From contig NC_080042.1 of assembly GCF_012489685.1 (NCBI RefSeq), positions 6,946,501-7,010,500 of the forward strand: 64,000 nt of DNA, in the 5' to 3' direction. Shown here piece after piece: positions 35,083-45,311 of the stretch (its first letter is position 1; each line of letters opens with the position of its first letter). The notes beneath the pieces were generated by a model, which saw nothing but the letters and a program-made list of their open reading frames with translations, was not told the DNA's origin and made no database searches. The position numbers and the translations under genes were made by a program. This stretch comes from Lotus japonicus (Eukaryota > Streptophyta > Magnoliopsida > Fabales > Fabaceae).

Positions 35083-38000
35083 GTCTCCTCCACCTGTAAA
35101 GAACTCGACCCCGAGTTCTCTTCTTGATAAAGAGCCTTGTCTTCCTGGTACTCGTGAATATCAGCCACATTGAAAGTTTTAGAGATATTCATATGATCCG
35201 GGAGATCCACCACATAAGCATTATCATTGATCTTCCGAGTCACCTTGAATGGCCCGTACTTGCGCGCCTGCAGCTTGTTGTAAGTACCTACTGGGAACCG
35301 CTCCTTGCTCAAAAATACCATAACATCATCTCCCTCATTGAAGACCTTAGCCCTCCGGTGTTTATCAGCAGCAGCCTTGTTCCTCTTCCCAGCAGCCTCT
35401 ATGCTAGCCTTCACAGATTCCTTAACAGCAACAACCTCCTTGGCCATGTTCTCAGCTGATGCACTATCGCCTGGTGCCTTAGGAAGCTTTAGTAAATCCA
35501 CCACATGCCTTGGAACAGCAGTATAAACTACAGAAAAATGGGACCTTCCAATTGCTGAGTGTACAGCACTGTTATAAGCGAACTCCACCTGAGAAAGTGC
35601 CACATCCCACTGTTTTGGCTTATCACCACATATGCTCCGAATCATATTCCCAAAGGTCCTGTTGGTGACTTCAGTTTGGCCATCAGTCTGCGGATGAGCA
35701 GTAGAACTGCGATTTAACTGCGTGCCAAATATCCTCCAAAGAGTGGTCCAAAAGTGGCTGAGAAATTTGGTATCCCTGTCTGAGGTAATCGTCAGGGGAA
35801 CTCCATGAAGGCGCACCACCTCCTTGAAAAACAATTTGGCTATGTTGCTTGCATCAGCAGTCTTCTTGCAGGCAATGAAATATGTCATCTTGGACAATCT
35901 CCTATAGAAAGTAGCCAATTCATGAAAGTTGCGGACTTCAGTCACTGACTTGGGTGTGGGCCAATCTCTGATTGCACGAATTTTCTCTTCATGAATATGG
36001 ATCCCCTCAGCTCCAACAATGAAGCCTAGAAAAAGCAATTTGTCGCTGCTGAACGTACATTTTTTTTTAGATTAATGTACAGCTGGTTCTCCTGTAAGAC
36101 TTGCAAAACCTGCTTCACATGATCTAAATGCTCTTTCTTTGTTTTACTGTAAATCAGAATATCATCAAAATAAACTACAACGAAAGAACCAATGAAGGGA
36201 CGAAGAACCTGGTTCATCAGCCGCATAAAAGTGCTAGGGGCGTTTGACAACGCGAAAGGCATCACCAGCCATTCATAAAGACCATCTTTGCTCTTGAAAG
36301 CTGTCTTCCACTCATCTCCAGGTTTGATTCTGATCTGATGGTAGCCACTGCGCAGATCTATTTTGGTAAACACCTTAGAACCAGCCAGCTCATCAAGCAT
36401 GTCTTCCAAGCGGGGGATTGGGAAGCGATACTTGATGGTGATCTTGTTGATGGCTCTACTATCCACACACATTCGCCACTGACCTCCTTTCTTAGGGACA
36501 AGGAGCACAGGTACAGCTAATGGGCTCATGCTGGCACGAATAAAGCCTTTCTTCAACAAATCTTCAATTTGCTCCCTCAAGATCTCATTCTCCTTGGGAC
36601 TCATGCGGTAATGGGGAAGGTTTGGCAGGACAGCACCTGGAATCAGGTCTATTTGGTGCTGGATGTCGCGCATGGGAGGCAGCTCATTAGGCAGCTCCTC
36701 TGCAGTTAGCTCCTTGAACTCTTCCAACACTTCTAGTACCTCTGCTGGGATTGTCTCCTCCTCCTTCACAGCATTCAACACGCCTTTTATCACAACTGGG
36801 CAAGAAATATTTAATTTCTTTCACAGCGCCATCAAAATCCTTCCCATTCAGCACTAGGAAGTTAGTCTTTTTCTCTTCCGAACTCTGATTGAAATGCAGA
36901 ACAGAAGCTATGGCAATCTTGTGATCGCCCCAATTGAACAGCGTCACATTAGCCTTTCCTCTGTAGGTAATGTCTTTTTCATACTGCCAGGGACGTCCTA
37001 GTAACACGTGACAAACATCCATGCTCACGACATCACACAACACCTCCTCTTGGTAATGCTTTCCCATGGAGATTGGTACCTTGCACATCCTGGAAACCTT
37101 CACTTTTGTGCCTTTGTTCATCCATCCCAGGGTGTATGGTTTGTCATGAGGTTCAGTTGGCAGATTCAAGTAATCCACCAGTTTTTGAGAAACCAGATTT
37201 TCAGTGCTGCCATTATCCAGGATCAGGTTACATACTTTGTTCTTGATAGAACAGTGAGCACGAAATAAATTCTTCCTTTTGATGTGGTCCTTGGATGACA
37301 ATAAAATTCGTTGGAGCACAAAGTTGACTCTATCTCCGGACTCCTCTTCAGCAAATTCAGCCCCTGCAAACTCATTATCTTCCTCTTCCCCATCAGTGTC
37401 ATCATACATAATGGCGGCAGTAGTCCTCCTCGAAGGACAAACATTGGAGCGATGACCCTGTCCACCACATCGGTAACACTTGTCCCCGGTTGGCTTCGTA
37501 TAGGGGTTTGCTGATTTCTGGTTCGGCGCTTTGTTGGGCTGTACGCCGCTTGAGTTGCCAGAATCTTTCGCGGCTGGACTCTTCTCTTTATCACCTGCAC
37601 CTACTGTATCAAAATTTCTCGGAGGAGAAAATCTGTTGCGAAAAGAGGAGAAATTCCTGGGGGATTTCTCCGGCAACTCAGCCTTCTGTGCCAAATTAGA
37701 GGCTTTAGCCACAGTCCACACTTTCTGCAGACCCATCTTGGCCTACAAGGAACCTTTCAACCTGCTCATGAAACGCGCCACCTTCTGGGGTTCAGACTCG
37801 GTCAATTCGTTACGCTAAGAGAGGCGTACGAAATCAGTGGTGTATTCTGCTACACTTTGCTTGCCCTGCTCGCAATCAATGTATTTTTTGTACAAAATTT
37901 GCTCATAATCTTCTGGCAAAAAACGCTCTGTCATTAATTGCTTCATCCTGCGCCATGATCTAACTGCTGATTTCCCCTGTCGCTGCCTCTGAGCAACCAA

Positions 38001-38441
38001 TCTATCCCACCATAGAGCAGCAGTGCTCTTCAATTTGATGGCCACCATCTTCACCTGTTTGTTCTCAGGGATATCCATGATGTCGAAGAAACGATCGACG
38101 CTAATCTGCCAATCCATGAACTCCTCTACGATCATCTTTCCATAAAAGAATGGAATATCTGCTTTAATACGATAATCATGGTTGTTTCTGCCTCCCTGTT
38201 CACTGGCTTCTTCCTCTGCGAATACCTCTTCGTCAGAACTAGAATCCTCCGCGGCGGCAGTATGGTTATTGTTGCCTGGACGTGGGATTCTCCTCTGAGG
38301 TTCGTCCTGTACTCGTGTCGTGATAAGGTTCACCAAGGTATTCATCGAATTACCCAGCGCCCCCATCTGTTGCGTGAGTGCTTCTATGGAGGTGGCGACC
38401 CTCTCCATATCACCCTGACTTGCTGGTTGTTCGTCTGCCAT
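35025..38441 (-). pseudogene. gag-pol: CRM-like gag-pol with in-frame deletion and stops
   Basis: Starts MADEQPASQGD at 38441. Gag includes FMDWQISVDRFF and a CCHC knuckle CYRCGGQGHRSNVC near 37475. Two in-frame TAG codons lie near 37815 and 37744. Protease shows LILDNGSTENL (Asp-Asn-Gly where the family usually has Asp-Ser/Thr-Gly or Asn). A frameshift near 36800 precedes RT, which has [11 protein letters not shown] and [12 protein letters not shown] one-base change in a T run at 36060-36068 shifts the frame again. RT then passes directly into integrase (FYRR to SKMTYF) near 35890: RNase H, the HHCC finger and the first catalytic Asp are gone, while DRDTKF and the QTDGQTEV Glu remain. Non-functional. 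Confidence 0.9.
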
Positions 38442-38488
38442 TGATTAGGTTGCAAAAAGACAGGATATGGCCTGCACTAATTACCACT

Positions 38489-38884
38489 TGACACAGCGGA
38501 ACGCACAAGGGTTTGCAATAAGTAACATAAAACTAGAATCCACCAGGATTTGAGAAAATTCTCGTTTTTTTGATTGTCAATAATAAACTGAAATAGGCTA
38601 TGCCTTACAAGTCCTTAAATAGGAAAAGAAAATATCCTAACAGAAAAATAAATAATATCCTAAAAGATCCTAATTAAAAATAAAAGATCCTAATTGAAAA
38701 TAAATAAGTTCCTAACAAAAAATAAGTAAGATCATAAAGATTCTAACTTAATTAAAAAAACATAATAAATCCTAAATTGATTTAAAAATACTAAAAATAA
38801 TAACTTCCTAATTAATTGCTCCTGCATTAGACGGAAACACGCGCAACATCTTCATCAAAACGCGCAGCAAGCCTGTTTGCGTCA
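38489..38884 (-). repeat. 5' LTR (right) of CRM-like element
   Basis: Matches the left LTR but has an extra short tandem copy (AAAAGATCCTAATT repeated near 38660-38695) and a small deletion after CAAGGGTTTGCAA. The minus-strand sequence next to it (TGGTAATTAGTGC) would be the primer site but does not match the initiator Met tRNA well. Confidence 0.9.
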
Positions 38885-39024
38885 ATAAACATAGTAGACA
38901 ACCGCATATTTGTCCAAATGCCAAATATAAAAAATCTTGGATAACTGACATTCTCATCAAGAAAAGCAATCTCAAGCAAGCATGGATCCATGCCACTAGC
39001 TTCCAAGACTCTGTCGCAGCTGAT

Positions 39025-39769
39025 GCATATCCGATTTTGTCAGAAAAAGGGGCTACACAAATACAATTTTAATGAAAGGAAAACAATTAGAATAAGGAAT
39101 GAAACATATACATTATAAGAAACATGCATTATCTAAACATCTACATGAATCAAAACTCTCAGGGTTGAGAAGAAACTGTGTAAATAAGAATACTATGTTC
39201 TAATTACAATAAAAAATAGATTCAAATTGACTGACTTGCAAATCTCATGTCCAAAAAGACTAATATGATATATGCAAAAGTTGTGAAGCAACAAAGAAGC
39301 AGCCTATGGAAAGAAAAACAATCCTAGGAAACATGACATATATGTCCCAATGCATAGAAAGTAAAATATCAACTCATATTTCTTTTTTCGATTAAAAGAA
39401 CAGGTTTCAACTTCAAATATAAACATATACAAACACTATGGAGAGTAAGAAGGAACTATAAATTAAGTTCTACCACAGAAGATAAAAGAAATTGGGATCT
39501 AAATCTTGACATTTTCAACATGCATGAGCATGACATGATAGTTAAAAAAAGAATAGACTCCACTTACAATTTAAAGATAAATCTCAATAAGGGATCATTG
39601 ATGGCCTAATCCCCAGAAACTATATATAACACACAAAATCACAGCCAGTTCGAATATGATGCTCCTGAAAAATAGTTAGAGGATCGATATTTGAGAAAAT
39701 GTGATTTAAAAGTCGAAGAATGAATGAACAAATGGAATGCAAGAAAGAGATCGTTAGTGGCTCACTCAC
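39025..39769. other. Non-coding, probably intron of the broken host gene
   Basis: No open frame on either strand; it lies between two exon candidates on minus. Confidence 0.4.
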
Positions 39770-40823
39770 CAGACTGAGCTTTGGATGACACCATGAAAAT
39801 ATTGTGCGCCCATTTGCAGATATAGGTTAGCTTCTTTGACATAGGAAACTGTAGGTAGCTTCTTTCTATAGATACTTGTGTAAGTTGCGATTTCAGAGAG
39901 AAGAGATAACACTTGCGAAGAAGAAAATTCAGTGAGGGAAGAACCACAAAATATTTGTTGGAAATATAAACACCAACAACATCTCCCATTATCTTGGTGT
40001 CAATCACAAACCCATATGCAGGTGTATATTCACTTGTCCAAGCACTGAAATCTAAAACAAAATTTCTCTAATTTTTGTTACTGGAAGGCTTCCACCAGCA
40101 ATGCCCTGATTTTACATTCCTAGGCTTGAAGTCATCCTTCATTGAGCTGCTGCTGATAGTGCTATCGACCTAAAAGATGAATGATGAAATTGAACTCTGA
40201 ATTCATAACACAAATATGAAAACGAAGGAGGAAACCAAGTGGCAAGCAAAACCTAATTGTTGGACGTCTCTTTAGCCCCTGTGAAAGAAATGAAACGAAC
40301 GTACGACGATAAGAGAGAAACCCAAAAAAACTAAAATCAATTTGTAACATGGATTTCAATTATACAAATGGAGGAAGAAGTAAGCCAAGTAACAACGATT
40401 TTACAGGAGAACCTTGGCAGCAAGAGCAAGCTCGAGGAACATGGGAAGGCTGAAGCTCCATCTTCTATTTGCCAACGCACTTGTAAAGTGTGATTCTGGG
40501 ACTTTATTTTCCAACCCAGGGCTCTGAAACGACGCTGAGAGTAAAACGGAAAGGAAGAATAAAAGTGAAGAGAAGATGTAGGGGCTCCAAGATAGAAACG
40601 CTCAGGTTAGGGATTTCAGAGAGTTGAAACGAAAGGTTAAAAAGAACGGCTGAAACGTAGAGATTAAAAAGGAAAGTACGACCCTGATCGCATCTTTAAA
40701 AAATAATGTGATTCTTTGCTAAAATATCCATGCTGAAAATCAGATTGTAGTGCAATCAATTCTTGAATTATAAATTTGCCCTCTAGGTTTGCAAAAACTT
40801 CACTTATATATATATTATAGAAG

Positions 40824-40977
40824 ATTATAGATAGATAGATAGATAGATAGATTATAGATTATAGATAGATTATAGATTATAGATTATAGATATATTATAA
40901 ATATAAGATATAGATTACAGATAGATAGATAGATAGATAGATAGATTATAGATAAATTATAGATAGATTATAGATAG
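40824..40977. repeat. (GATA)n microsatellite, left of CACTA element
   Basis: Imperfect TAGA repeats with ATTATAGAT interruptions. The same repeat continues right of the CACTA element at 45060. Confidence 0.95.
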
Positions 40978-41638
40978 CACTACTACAAAAATAGGGTTGC
41001 GTAGCACTTATGAGGTAGCGGTTAGTGTTAAGTGCTACCCAAATGTTATATAAAATAAAATTATAAGAGATTATTTATCTTTAAATTCAAAATAAAAAAT
41101 AAAAAATAGGGAACCGCTACCCAATTGGAAATTTCGTTGCTGGGTAGCGGTTAGAGTAACCGGTTCCTTATAAGTGGTGCCCAAAGTAAATTAAAGCTTT
41201 ACTTTTTTTCCCCAAACCCTACCCCGCGCTCCACTTTCCAATTCCCTCTAAAACCCGTATCTCTTCTTTTGCTAGCAGTGTCAGTTTCCTTCTGAAACCC
41301 TTGCTCTGAAACCCTTGCTGATCTTCAATCTCTGCACCATTGACGTTCTCTGTTGCTCCATCTCTGCGCCATCTCTGTTCACCGAGCCGTAGATCCTTGC
41401 AATCGACCCACATCTCTAAGAGCCGTTTCTGCTGCTTCTTCTCCTCAAGGTTGGTCACACTCCTTAACTAATTGTTTGGGTGATTTGGTGGTGAGGGTTA
41501 GAATTGAGGAGGGTTGGGGTTTATATTTTTAGCATTTGTACTCTTCAGTATTTTTCTTTGCTGTATGTGTTTTAGCTTTTCTGGTTTCTTTTGTGGTGTT
41601 GGAGCCCCTGTTTTGTTCTGTTTTTGCTATGACTATGT

Positions 41639-41797
41639 GGATAAGCCTTGTTCCCATGCTTTGATACATATTTCTCATGACTATGGGAATTTGAAAGTCA
41701 AAGTGAAACTGCAGTAAAAAACTGACAATTATTTTCTTATGTTTGGAAGATGAAGGAAATATTATTAGATATCAAAGCATGGGAACAAGGCTTATCC
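41639..41797. repeat. 28-bp perfect inverted repeat
   Basis: 41639-41666 (GGATAAGCCTTG...) is the exact reverse complement of 41770-41797, separated by 103 bases. It can form a hairpin or mark an inverted duplication. Confidence 0.9.
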
Positions 41798-42338
41798 AAA
41801 CCTAGAAACATGGAGCAAACCCAGAAATTGAGTATGGTTGGTTTGGATGGCCACTATTTGGAGTATTTGGGGTCTTAGGAATGCCAATATATTCAGAGGG
41901 ACTTCAATTAATCTAGAAAATTTACTAGATGTGATTCAGTTTAAGTCTTGGAGCTGGATGAAGGGTAGACTTAAGGGATTTGCATGTTCCCTCTATGAGT
42001 GGCAGTGTCAACCTATGCACTTTATCAATTTGCTGTGAAGTGTTGGTAGCGGGGCTTTGATCTGAATTAGCTTTGGAGCTTCCTATTTGTTATAGATGCA
42101 TAGCCTCTCCTTGTCTCCTTGTCTCTTTCTTGTTTTTGCCATGGGGTTCTGTTACCTTTGCTGCTGTCCTTGTTGCTACTGCCAGCGTGAGGACATAGGA
42201 TCTTTTTAGTGTGCTGGTTTTTTGCTACTGTGCTATGTTTTCATTGATCATTGTATATTCCATTTTTTCTTTGTACTTGGGTTGAAATACCCCTAGTATT
42301 TCATCTTAATACAATTTTGCTTATCCAAAAAAAAAACC
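41739..42338 (+). mobile_element. 5'-truncated LINE (L1-type) 3' end
   Basis: The frame 41838-42038 resembles the C-terminal end of plant LINE ORF2 (ATIWSIWGLRNANIF then WSWMKGRLKGF). It is followed by an untranslated tail ending in ten A at 42327-42336. An 8-base ATTTTCTT before (41731-41738) and after (42339-42346) is a possible target duplication. Confidence 0.7.
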
Positions 42339-42346
42339 ATTTTCTT

Positions 42347-43090
42347 TTCTTGTCGTCTTATAGTAAGGAAAGGTTAATGCATGTGACAGTGTATACCGTA
42401 TACCATTGATCTTGGCTTGATTACTGATTGATTGGAGCCTTGATATTTTTTATAGATTGTGCTCAGTTTCCACAACAGTCAAAGGAACCAACATTTTTGC
42501 TAGATGGGTTGGCATTTGGGGGTATGACAATGAGAACTTATTTTGATAAAAATCCCCATTCTTCTAAATAAACCCTTGAAAGCTGTATTAGAACAATTTT
42601 ATGATCAAATTGGAAAAGAAATTGGATAGCTTAAAATTTTCTTTTGCTTAAAAAATCCACCATATTCTAAATTTCTTTTGCAGTCACTGTATGACACAAC
42701 TACCCTGCTGGCTGAAAGGTGTAATCTTCAATCATATAGCAATTGTTATAAATTAGTTAGCTGAATATTAGTTTTGCCCACACTAATTTTTTTCCAACCT
42801 CACTTTGTTTTGCTGTTTCTGCTACATTTAGCTGTTACATGTTGAACCTTCTTGCATTAAATTCTTATGATTGTCTTTACTTCAAAAATTAAAGCTGCGG
42901 GTAACAAATCAAGGTTTTGTCAAAGTCAAATAGGGTCATTACATTTTCTCTGCCATTAATTCTGTGTAAAGGCAGATTTATCCAATTGCTATTATATAGA
43001 ATCCTACGTGCTTCAAAAACTGGTTAAGTTCCAAATCTCATACTTCCACAGAGGGGACATTGCATTAGAAATGGGAAGGTTGAGTTCAAG
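42347..43090. other. CACTA interior, no gene seen
   Basis: AT-rich with intron-like character. Possibly contains further degraded exons of the Ulp1-type gene. Confidence 0.4.
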
Positions 43091-43091
43091 T

Positions 43092-43709
43092 TGTTATAAT
43101 GACTCAATGCGCGGTGATCCAAGAACTTACACAGCCATGAAAAACTTGTTTGATTCGTAAGATATTTGTATATATTCTATTTGTCTCATTTATATAATAT
43201 AACATTTGCTTATATCAAGTTTTCCTCTATTTTTGGTAGAGGTTTAATGACTTATCGCGCTCAAAGAGAACATGTGTTGCCCAAAAAGAAATCAAACACC
43301 ATCAACTGGAGCTCTGTTAAGGTATATATAAAACCTAAAATTGTAACTCACATGTGATATCCAAATTCGGCTCACTATCACAATTAGTTAAAAATTCATT
43401 TGGTTTTATAGTGCCCGCATCAAATGAATGATGTAGATTGTGGTTATTATGTATTGAGATACATGAGGAGTTTGATCCTTTCTGAACTCCCACATCCTGT
43501 AGATAAGGTATGCAATTTTAGTCCTAATGTTATTGTAATTATTAAATCTATTGGATAATATAATTCAATTATAACTTTAGTGTTTTATGTTTTTTAATGA
43601 CTAGGATGCTTATGACTTAAGTTGCAACTTCTTTAGTCAAGATCAAGTGGATGAGATAAGGGAGGAGTGGTCTTCCTATGTTCTTCAGAATTTCATTATG
43701 AATAAGTAG
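43092..43709 (+). pseudogene. Ulp1-type cysteine protease C-terminus inside CACTA element
   Basis: Four exon pieces with GT/AG sites: about 43092-43159, 43240-43321, 43412-43507 and 43605-43709. The third carries CPHQMNDVDCGYYVLRYM, with the catalytic Gln and Cys context of C48 (SUMO-protease-like) peptidases. The fourth ends FIMNK and a TAG stop. The N-terminal catalytic His and Asp are not visible, so this is a fragment. Ulp1-like genes are known passengers or components of plant DNA transposons. Confidence 0.75.
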
Positions 43710-44684
43710 CACAATTTTTTATTGGGATGTAAGTTTATCTTGAACCTTTAAGCTTGTGATTGCTGGGTTATAATGTAATAAATTTGTGTTGAAAGTTTGA
43801 CAATGCGTGATAGGGGTGGTGTTGTCAAGAGCCAATGTTAATTGTTTTGGTGGTAGATGTGGGGTGTGTCTTTAAAGTTCTGATTCAGATTCATGATGCC
43901 GGTTGGTTGTGTTGGTGTGGTTGATTGATTGTTTGATTGCTAGTTGGTTTTAATTGTCTAAATACTTTTATGTGTAGACTTTAATATATAAGATAAGATA
44001 CTGTTGTAATTATCTTAGTCTTTCAAATTATTGTTCTCATGCTTCCTATATGGCTGTCATTTGTATGATATATTGATCCACTGTGCTAGTTTTTTTTGTT
44101 AAACTTTGCAATTTATGCACATATTCCAGCTTCTAGAATACAAGTAATGTAACTTAAATGGTGATTATTTTTATATATCTTTATCTAATCTAAATAATTC
44201 TAACAGATAAGTTTTTGATGCCAGGAAAAAAGAGGTTTGCTGCTGAATGGAAGTTCTATGTTGCCTTTGCTACTGAGAAGGAAGACTAACTGCAAAGAAA
44301 CAAGTTCACTGGTTGTTTCATTTGGAGAAATGGTAATAGACTATGCCTACCATGAGAGGAATGCCACTTACAATGTAGTTGTTGGTATCTAGTTTCCGGG
44401 ATCTTAGATCTATGGAATTTGTTTATGGACAATTTTTAATTAATTCGGTTTCTAAGTGTAGTTTACAATCAATGTCTGTTTATTTAGTTTGTGGGTAGAA
44501 TTTATTTGAGATCTCAGAACTATATGGAATTTGTTATGGTTTCAGCAAATATATGGATTGAGTATCAACTATGAAATTAGCATTGCTCTAATTTTATTGG
44601 TTTATTCCGTCAAAATAAGAATTTATTGGTTTCTGTTAAAAAAAAATGGACTGTCAACAAAAAAACAAAAAAAGAGTAAAGTTG
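43710..44684. other. CACTA interior, no gene seen
   Basis: No supported reading frame; contains TA-rich and T-rich stretches only. Confidence 0.5.
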
Positions 44685-44935
44685 GCAATTATAACCGTTG
44701 CTAATGTGTAGATAGCGATTTAAAAAAAAAAAAAAGAGTAAGGTAGCGGTTCCTATAAAATATTACCCTACCTGCGTAGCGGATATAACCGCTGCTAATG
44801 TGTAGGTAGCGATTGAAAAAAAAAAAAAAAACGAGTTAGGTAGCGGTTCCAGGAAAAACATTTCACACGTGCGTAGCGGTTGCAAGCGCTGCTAATGTTT
44901 ATCGATAGGAATCGGTTCCTGGAACCGCTACCTAA
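44685..44935. repeat. CACTA subterminal tandem repeats
   Basis: Two full units and a third partial one of about 100 bases, each with AACCG(T/C)TGCTAATGTGTAG, an A-run of about 14, then AGGTAGCGGTTCC. Short inverted forms AACCGCTACC follow to the TIR. Probably transposase binding sites. Confidence 0.75.
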
Positions 44936-45059
44936 ATTTTAATTGAGTAGCGGTTCGGAACCGCTACCCAAATTTAGCAACGCTGAGTTCAGCATCACAC
45001 ACTTAACCGCTACCCAACATTGAAGGGAACCGCTACCCAAGCCCTTTTTTGTGGTAGTG

Positions 45060-45096
<37 letters not shown>

Positions 45097-45145
45097 TATA
45101 GATAGATAGATTATAGATATAGATTATATATAGATAGATAGATTT
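45060..45145. repeat. (GATA)n microsatellite, right of CACTA element
   Basis: Continuation of the repeat at 40824-40977, split by the CACTA insertion. Confidence 0.95.
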
Positions 45146-45311
45146 GGACTAAAAAAATAAATTATGTGAGTAAAACATAATTATTCTATTAGAACAGTTA
45201 TTGAACATCGTACAAGCGCATTATAAGGAAAGCGAGACAATAAACAAGAAATAAAAATAGATTACATAATCGCATTATGTATTAAGAATCCTAGATAATT
45301 CTTAATAACAT

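Larger units (their letters stand above)
34696..38884 (-). mobile_element. CRM-like Ty3/gypsy chromovirus, internally deleted
   Basis: The 4,189-bp element has a perfect duplication ATAAA (34691-34695 and 38885-38889) and LTRs of 387 and 396 bp. The polyprotein frame on minus ends inside the 3' LTR (stop at 35025), a feature of CRM-type chromoviruses; this and the NVADIHEYQ tail support the lineage call, though I cannot exclude another chromovirus. It lies inside an exon of the broken host gene. Confidence 0.85.
20573..40461 (-). pseudogene. Unrecognised host gene in pieces, split by three retrotransposons
   Basis: Minus-strand segments with fitting splice sites: a start ATG at 40461 (MELQPSH); exons about 40169-40082, 40051-39770 (donor GTGAGT), about 39020-38885 resuming at 34695-34683 (donor GTAACT), a tiny exon around 34490/22438, about 22310-22240, 22040-21993, 20969-20943, 20871-about 20747, and a last segment to 20573. 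Neighbouring exons join in phase in several places (for example TKWGGWVLGVVALTQK to DWVQWVTFQ to VGYTSVHEV). The CRM-like element sits inside an exon, SIRE element 2 in or beside the tiny exon, and SIRE element 1 at the apparent stop codon (TSD AACGT overlaps CGT-TAA). One in-frame TGA lies in the last segment, and a stop appears after exon 1. I do not recognise the protein. Several junctions are uncertain. Confidence 0.5.
40978..45059. mobile_element. CACTA (En/Spm) transposon with captured or internal Ulp1 exons
   Basis: Terminal inverted repeats CACTACTACAAAAA (left) and CACTACCACAAAAA (right, minus). A 3-bp duplication TAG lies at 40975-40977 and 45060-45062, as CACTA elements make. Subterminal repeats of GTAGCGGTT / AACCGCTACC lie in both ends. 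At 4,082 bp it encodes no recognisable transposase, so it is non-autonomous. It contains Ulp1-type protease exons and a 5'-truncated LINE. Confidence 0.92.

Noticed and set aside
41219..41458. 79-codon minus frame near the left end of the CACTA element
   Set aside because: No recognisable domain and it overlaps leader-like, CT-rich sequence; kept out of the gene list.
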